This document shows positions 5,624 through 9,211 of a DNA stretch of 9,211 nucleotides, in pieces; the stretch's first letter is position 1, and each line of letters begins with the position of its first letter. The translations under genes and the position numbers were made by a program. The notes beneath the pieces are model-generated. The model searched no databases, had not been told where the DNA came from, and saw only the letters and a program-made list of their open reading frames with translations. The stretch covers positions 10,701 through 19,911 of the forward strand of contig JAESUV010000204.1 of NCBI GenBank assembly GCA_016762975.1, given 5' to 3'. This stretch comes from Gammaproteobacteria bacterium. Lineage in GTDB: Bacteria; Pseudomonadota; Gammaproteobacteria; Pseudomonadales; Pseudohongiellaceae.

Positions 5624-6789
5624 TGTGCACCTCCGGCAGCAGTGACAACTTTTTCAGCTGCGTCCGAAAGACTAGTCGCCGCGATAATATTCAACCCACT
5701 CTTCACTAATACTTCTCTACCTAACTCGGCATTGTTTCCTTCTAGACGAACTACCACAGGCACTTGTACTCCTACTTCGTTGACCGCACCGACTACGCCT
5801 TCAGCTATCAGGTCACAGCGCACGATCCCGCCAAAAATATTGACCAACACTGCCGCTACATTCTCATCGGAAAGAATTATTTTAAACGCTTCGGTAACGC
5901 GCTCTTTCGTCGCACCCCCGCCTACATCTAGGAAGTTGGCTGGGCTTCCTCCATGGAGCTGAACGATGTCCATTGTACCCATAGCCAGACCCGCACCATT
6001 TACCATGCAGCCGATATTGCCATCAAGAGCAACATAGTTGAGTTCCCACTTTGCTGCCTGCGCCTCGCGCTCATCGTCCTGGCTTGGGTCGTGCATCTCA
6101 AGCAGCTCAGGCTGACGGTACATCGCGTTACTATCGATGTTGATCTTACCGTCGAGACAATGCAGATTACCTTCGTCGGTAATAACCAGGGGGTTAATCT
6201 CGAGTAGTGCTAGATCCTTGTCATGAAACAGCTTAGCCAAACCAAGAAACAAGTTCGTGAATTGCTTGATCTGCACGCCTTTGAGACCTAAACGAAATGC
6301 CAAGTCTCTCGCTTGGTAAGGCTGCGCGCCTGTTAAAGGATCAATTGTGGCCCTTAATATCTTCTCAGGTGTTTCTACAGCTACCTTTTCGATCTCTACG
6401 CCACCCTCAACAGAGGCCATGAATACTACGCGCCGCGAAGACCGATCTACGACGGCTCCGAGATAAAGTTCCTGAGCAATATCTGTGCAAGTTTCTACTA
6501 GTATTTTGCTTACAGGCTGGCCACCGGCATCCGTTTGATAGGTGACCATTTTTTTGCCTAACCATTTCTCAGCAAAGGCTTCGGCCTCTTCAGGCGAATC
6601 AACTAACTTAACGCCTCCAGCTTTGCCTCGACCGCCTGCATGTACTTGCGCCTTAACAACCCATTTGCTGCCGCCGATTTTCTTAACGGCGGCCGCGGCG
6701 TCGCTTGCAGTATCTACGGCAATGCCTGCTGATACGGGAAGTCCGTATTCGGCAAATAGCTGCTTCGCCTGATATTCATGTAAATTCAT
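5620..6789 (-). CDS. sucC: Succinyl-CoA synthetase (ADP-forming) subunit beta
   Basis: SucC binds the nucleotide and succinate and works as a heterotetramer with SucD. The 389-aa product starts with the canonical MNLHEYQAKQLF and has the family's length. Residues 1-235 are an ATP-grasp domain, with KAQVHAGGRGKAGGVK at 46-61 (Lys46 is the nucleotide-binding lysine in E. coli) and LLEINPLV near 200. Residues about 240-389 form the ligase domain, with MVNGAGLAMGTMD, FLDVGGGATKERV and VNIFGGIVRCD, then RLEGNNAELG near the succinate site. Residue 20 is Ser where E. coli has Pro; this position lies near the nucleotide base in known structures, but ATP versus GTP preference cannot be decided from it. 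The gene lies 51 bp after lpd, with a modest GGA ribosome site. That gap shows nothing else but a CTACGTAG palindrome. Confidence 0.98.
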   Translation of the reverse strand: MNLHEYQAKQLFAEYGLPVSAGIAVDTASDAAAAVKKIGGSKWVVKAQVHAGGRGKAGGVKLVDSPEEAEAFAEKWLGKKMVTYQTDAGGQPVSKILVETCTDIAQELYLGAVVDRSSRRVVFMASVEGGVEIEKVAVETPEKILRATIDPLTGAQPYQARDLAFRLGLKGVQIKQFTNLFLGLAKLFHDKDLALLEINPLVITDEGNLHCLDGKINIDSNAMYRQPELLEMHDPSQDDEREAQAAKWELNYVALDGNIGCMVNGAGLAMGTMDIVQLHGGSPANFLDVGGGATKERVTEAFKIILSDENVAAVLVNIFGGIVRCDLIAEGVVGAVNEVGVQVPVVVRLEGNNAELGREVLVKSGLNIIAATSLSDAAEKVVTAAGGAQ

Positions 6790-6840
6790 TTATGTTCCAT
6801 CCATTTATCTTACTAATTCTCAAGCTACGTAGTTTCGATA

Positions 6841-8292
6841 TCACTTACGACGCTTACGATTTCCAATGTGTATTGCGTGACCATTCGCTGCCAACGCGGC
6901 CTCATGCACGGCCTCGGAAAGCGCCGGATGCGAAAACATAGTTAGACCAATATCTTCAGCACTGGCACTAAATTCCATGGCGATAACGATCTGCTGCAAC
7001 AAGTCCGCAGCGCTAGGACCGACTATATGACAACCCAAAATTCGATCCGTCTTGGCATCTGCTATTAGCTTAACCATGCCTTCAGCATCGTTTGCTGCTA
7101 AAGCGCGCCCACTTGCCACAAAAGGGAATACGCCGATATTTACTTCGATACCCTCTGCCTTTAATTCTTCTTCGTTTTTACCGACCCAGGCTATTTCTGG
7201 ATGGGTGTAGATGACCGATGGCACTAAGTCGTAGTTTACCTGCGTCTTTTTATCGGCAAGCCTTTCGGCAACCATCACGCCCTCTTCCATGCCTTTATGC
7301 GCTAGCATCGGGCCGCGCACCACATCACCAACTGCAAAAATAGAAGGAATGTTAGTCGCGCACTGATCATTCACTTTAATAAAGCCGCGCTCGTCCTTTT
7401 CAACGCCTACAGATTCTTCTAATAGAGAGTCGGTAAACGGTCTACGTCCAACAGCTACGATAAGCTTGTCGAAGATCTCTGTCTGTTCTCCATCTTTGTC
7501 TGTGTATTCGACAGTGATCGTCTTCTTCGCACCCTTGCCGGTAAGCTTGCTTCCAGATACCCGGCTGCCCATTTTTATTACCAGCCCTTGCTTAGTCAGT
7601 ATCTTCATCGATTCTTTCGCGATCTGGCGATCGACCATGGGCAGAAAGTCATCCAGCGCTTCGAGCACGGTAACTTTCGAACCCAATCGCGCCCAGACAC
7701 TCCCAAGTTCCAAACCAATAACACCGGCGCCGATAACTCCCAGACGCTTAGGCACTTCCTGAAACTCCAACGCGCCGGTTGAATCGACAATAGTTTCATG
7801 ATCAATTGGTGTTGGAGGAATATCGACTGGAACGGAACCCGCCGCGATAATAATATGTTTTGCTGTGAGTTCTTGCTGCTTGCCATCTTTGTCCGTGACG
7901 ACAACCTTGTTAGAACCGGTGACCTTTCCTGTTCCGGAGATGCCACTTACTTTATTCGCCGTAAACAAGCCCTTGATGCCAGATGTAAGCTGATCGACGA
8001 CCTTATCCTTACGTGCAATCATCGCGGGAACATCTATTTCCACCTTACCGACGCTAATACCATGAACCTCGAAGTGGTTTTGGGCGTCCATGTATTTATG
8101 CGAGCTATCCAATAACGCCTTCGAAGGAATACACCCAACGTTTAGACAGGTCCCACCGAAAACAGTCTTATCAGCTTTGTTTAACCATTTTTCTATGCAG
8201 GCAGTCTTAAAACCCAGCTGCGCACATCGAATAGCGGCAACATAGCCTGCAGGGCCTGAACCGATAACTACAACATCATATTCATTTGACAT
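6841..8292 (-). CDS. lpdA: Dihydrolipoyl dehydrogenase, E3 of the 2-oxoglutarate dehydrogenase complex
   Basis: This flavoenzyme reoxidises the dihydrolipoyl arm of E2 and passes electrons to NAD+. The 483-aa product has the FAD Rossmann motif VVIGSGPAG at 8-16 and the redox disulfide motif GGTCLNVGCIPSK at 46-58, with Cys49 and Cys54. The NAD motif GVIGAGVIG lies at 185-193, and TNIPSIFAVGDV begins the second FAD site. In the C-terminal interface domain HPALSEAVHE gives His455 and Glu460, the catalytic pair. The insertion before the disulfide (EKWLNKADKTVFGGTC) and the C-terminal basic tail (GNRKRRK) place it with the Pseudomonas Lpd-Glc or mitochondrial type rather than the shorter E. coli Lpd. 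Its position between sucB and sucC suggests service to 2-oxoglutarate dehydrogenase; sharing with other complexes is possible. The ribosome site (GAGAAAG) is weak. Confidence 0.97.
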   Translation of the reverse strand: MSNEYDVVVIGSGPAGYVAAIRCAQLGFKTACIEKWLNKADKTVFGGTCLNVGCIPSKALLDSSHKYMDAQNHFEVHGISVGKVEIDVPAMIARKDKVVDQLTSGIKGLFTANKVSGISGTGKVTGSNKVVVTDKDGKQQELTAKHIIIAAGSVPVDIPPTPIDHETIVDSTGALEFQEVPKRLGVIGAGVIGLELGSVWARLGSKVTVLEALDDFLPMVDRQIAKESMKILTKQGLVIKMGSRVSGSKLTGKGAKKTITVEYTDKDGEQTEIFDKLIVAVGRRPFTDSLLEESVGVEKDERGFIKVNDQCATNIPSIFAVGDVVRGPMLAHKGMEEGVMVAERLADKKTQVNYDLVPSVIYTHPEIAWVGKNEEELKAEGIEVNIGVFPFVASGRALAANDAEGMVKLIADAKTDRILGCHIVGPSAADLLQQIVIAMEFSASAEDIGLTMFSHPALSEAVHEAALAANGHAIHIGNRKRRK

Positions 8293-8330
8293 AAGTCTTT
8301 CTCAATTCTGTGTTAATAAGCGAAGCATCT

Positions 8331-8353
8331 AACACGGCATGGATAGCCATGTT
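8331..8353 (-). repeat. Stem-loop in the sucB-lpd gap
   Basis: On the minus strand AACATGGC and GCCGTGTT pair over 8 bases (one T-G wobble) around a 7-nt loop, in a 78-bp gap. No T tract follows, so it is not a standard terminator. It may stabilise the sucB message end or tune lpd expression. Confidence 0.5.
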
Positions 8354-8370
8354 TTATCAACGCGCTTTTG

Positions 8371-9211
8371 TTAAATTTCCAAGAGAAGCCGTGTTGGGTC
8401 TTCTAGCAATTCTTTTACCGTAACTAGAAATTGAACTGCCTCTTTACCATCGATCATTCGGTGATCGTAAGAGAGCGCAAGATACATCATTGGCAAAACT
8501 ACTACTTCGCCGGAGACCGCCATCGGGCGTTCTTGAATCTTGTGCATACCCAAAATAGCAGTCTGAGGAGGATTCAAGATTGGTGTCGAGAGCAAGGATC
8601 CGAAGACGCCGCCGTTTGAGATAGTAAAAGTACCACCCAACATTTCTTCAATGGAAAGCTTTCCATCTCTAGCTTTTAATCCAAATTTCCTAATCTCTTT
8701 TTCTACCTGCGCCAAGCCCATGGAATCAACGTTGCGCAAAACTGGCACAACTAAGCCGCGCGGCGAGGAAACAGCTACGCCGATATCCTGATAGCCATGA
8801 TAAATAACATCCCCTCCATCGAGAGATGCGTTTACCGCAGGATAACGTTTTAATGCTTCGGTACAGGCGCGAACGAAAAATGACATGAATCCTAGGCGCG
8901 TGCCATCGTGTGCCTTTTCGAACTCTTCCTTGTAACGCGTGCGAATATCCATTATCGGCTTCATATTCACTTCGTTAAATGTAGTTAGCATCGCGGTGGA
9001 CTGGCTCGCATGCAGCAATCGCTCTGCGACCTTGGTGCGCAGCCTGCTCATCGGAACGCGTTCTTCAAGACGCCCTTCTTCCGAGACACTTACTTTAGCC
9101 GGTGCTGTTGCCGTGCTCACTACAGCCTTTGCTGCCGAACCAGCCTCAAGCACTTTTAGAATGTCTTCTTTGGTAATCCTGCCGTCCTTCCCGTTGCCCG
9201 CGATGGAATTA
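8371..9211 (-). CDS. sucB: Dihydrolipoyllysine succinyltransferase, E2 of 2-oxoglutarate dehydrogenase, C-terminal part (cut by window edge)
   Basis: The frame is open to the window edge, so the N-terminal lipoyl domain and real start lie outside. The visible 279 or so codons begin within the E3/E1-binding domain (AGNGKDGRITKEDILKVLEA), followed by an Ala/Val-rich linker. The inner catalytic domain begins near EERVPMSRLRTKVAERLL. Catalytic signs are GTFTISNGGVFGS, LNPPQTAILGMHK and the LSYDHRMIDG motif, whose His is encoded at 8461-8463 and Asp at 8449-8451. The end KELLEDPTRLLLEI matches SucB-type proteins more than AceF-type ones, and the lpd-sucCD context supports this. E2 moves the succinyl group from the lipoyl arm to CoA and forms the core of the complex. 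A GTG at 9153 is internal and not a start. Confidence 0.96.
   Translation of the reverse strand, partial: NSIAGNGKDGRITKEDILKVLEAGSAAKAVVSTATAPAKVSVSEEGRLEERVPMSRLRTKVAERLLHASQSTAMLTTFNEVNMKPIMDIRTRYKEEFEKAHDGTRLGFMSFFVRACTEALKRYPAVNASLDGGDVIYHGYQDIGVAVSSPRGLVVPVLRNVDSMGLAQVEKEIRKFGLKARDGKLSIEEMLGGTFTISNGGVFGSLLSTPILNPPQTAILGMHKIQERPMAVSGEVVVLPMMYLALSYDHRMIDGKEAVQFLVTVKELLEDPTRLLLEI

Noticed and set aside
7605..7946. Second minus-strand open frame inside lpd, and many plus-strand frames opposite the coding genes
   Set aside because: They overlap complete, well-recognised genes, have biased composition typical of antisense or shifted readings and show no family motifs.

Overview
The window is one strand of genes, all read right to left on the minus strand, from a Gram-negative bacterium. 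The mix of a Pseudomonas-like sucAB-lpd-sucCD order with a Vibrio TonB2-type energy-transduction operon, moderate GC content by eye and AT-rich gaps points to a marine or aquatic gammaproteobacterium. That placement is an inference; no rRNA or other phylogenetic marker is present.

Right half (9211 to 4733): the end of a TCA-cycle operon. It holds the C-terminal part of sucB (E2 of 2-oxoglutarate dehydrogenase), lpd (E3), sucC and sucD (succinyl-CoA synthetase beta and alpha). SucB and Lpd would supply succinyl-CoA, and SucCD would convert it to succinate with formation of a nucleoside triphosphate. sucC and sucD overlap by 4 bp. The operon ends at a clear Rho-independent terminator whose stem starts inside the sucD stop codon. 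A stem-loop lies in the sucB-lpd gap.

Middle (4275 to 4732): a non-coding stretch of about 460 bp. It has no convincing gene but several inverted and direct repeats, the best being a 10-bp perfect inverted repeat with a 26-nt loop. It must carry the control region of the left-hand operon, although I could not place a confident promoter or a Fur box.

Left half (4274 to 1): a TonB-system operon in the order DUF3450 protein, TtpC-like MotA/TolQ/ExbB protein with a long periplasmic N-terminus, ExbB, ExbD, TonB, and the start of a secreted TPR protein cut by the window edge. Genes are tightly spaced (4-bp overlap, then gaps of 22, 90, 3 and 6 bp). ExbB and ExbD would convert proton-motive force into movement of TonB, which powers TonB-dependent outer-membrane receptors. 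TtpC, DUF3450 and TPR proteins are the accessory partners typical of this subtype.

The most notable observations are a perfect 13-bp stem-loop between exbB and exbD, and a near-collinear resemblance between the DUF3450 protein and the periplasmic part of TtpC. The latter suggests that TtpC is a DUF3450-like module joined to an ExbB channel. No wholly unknown system was found.
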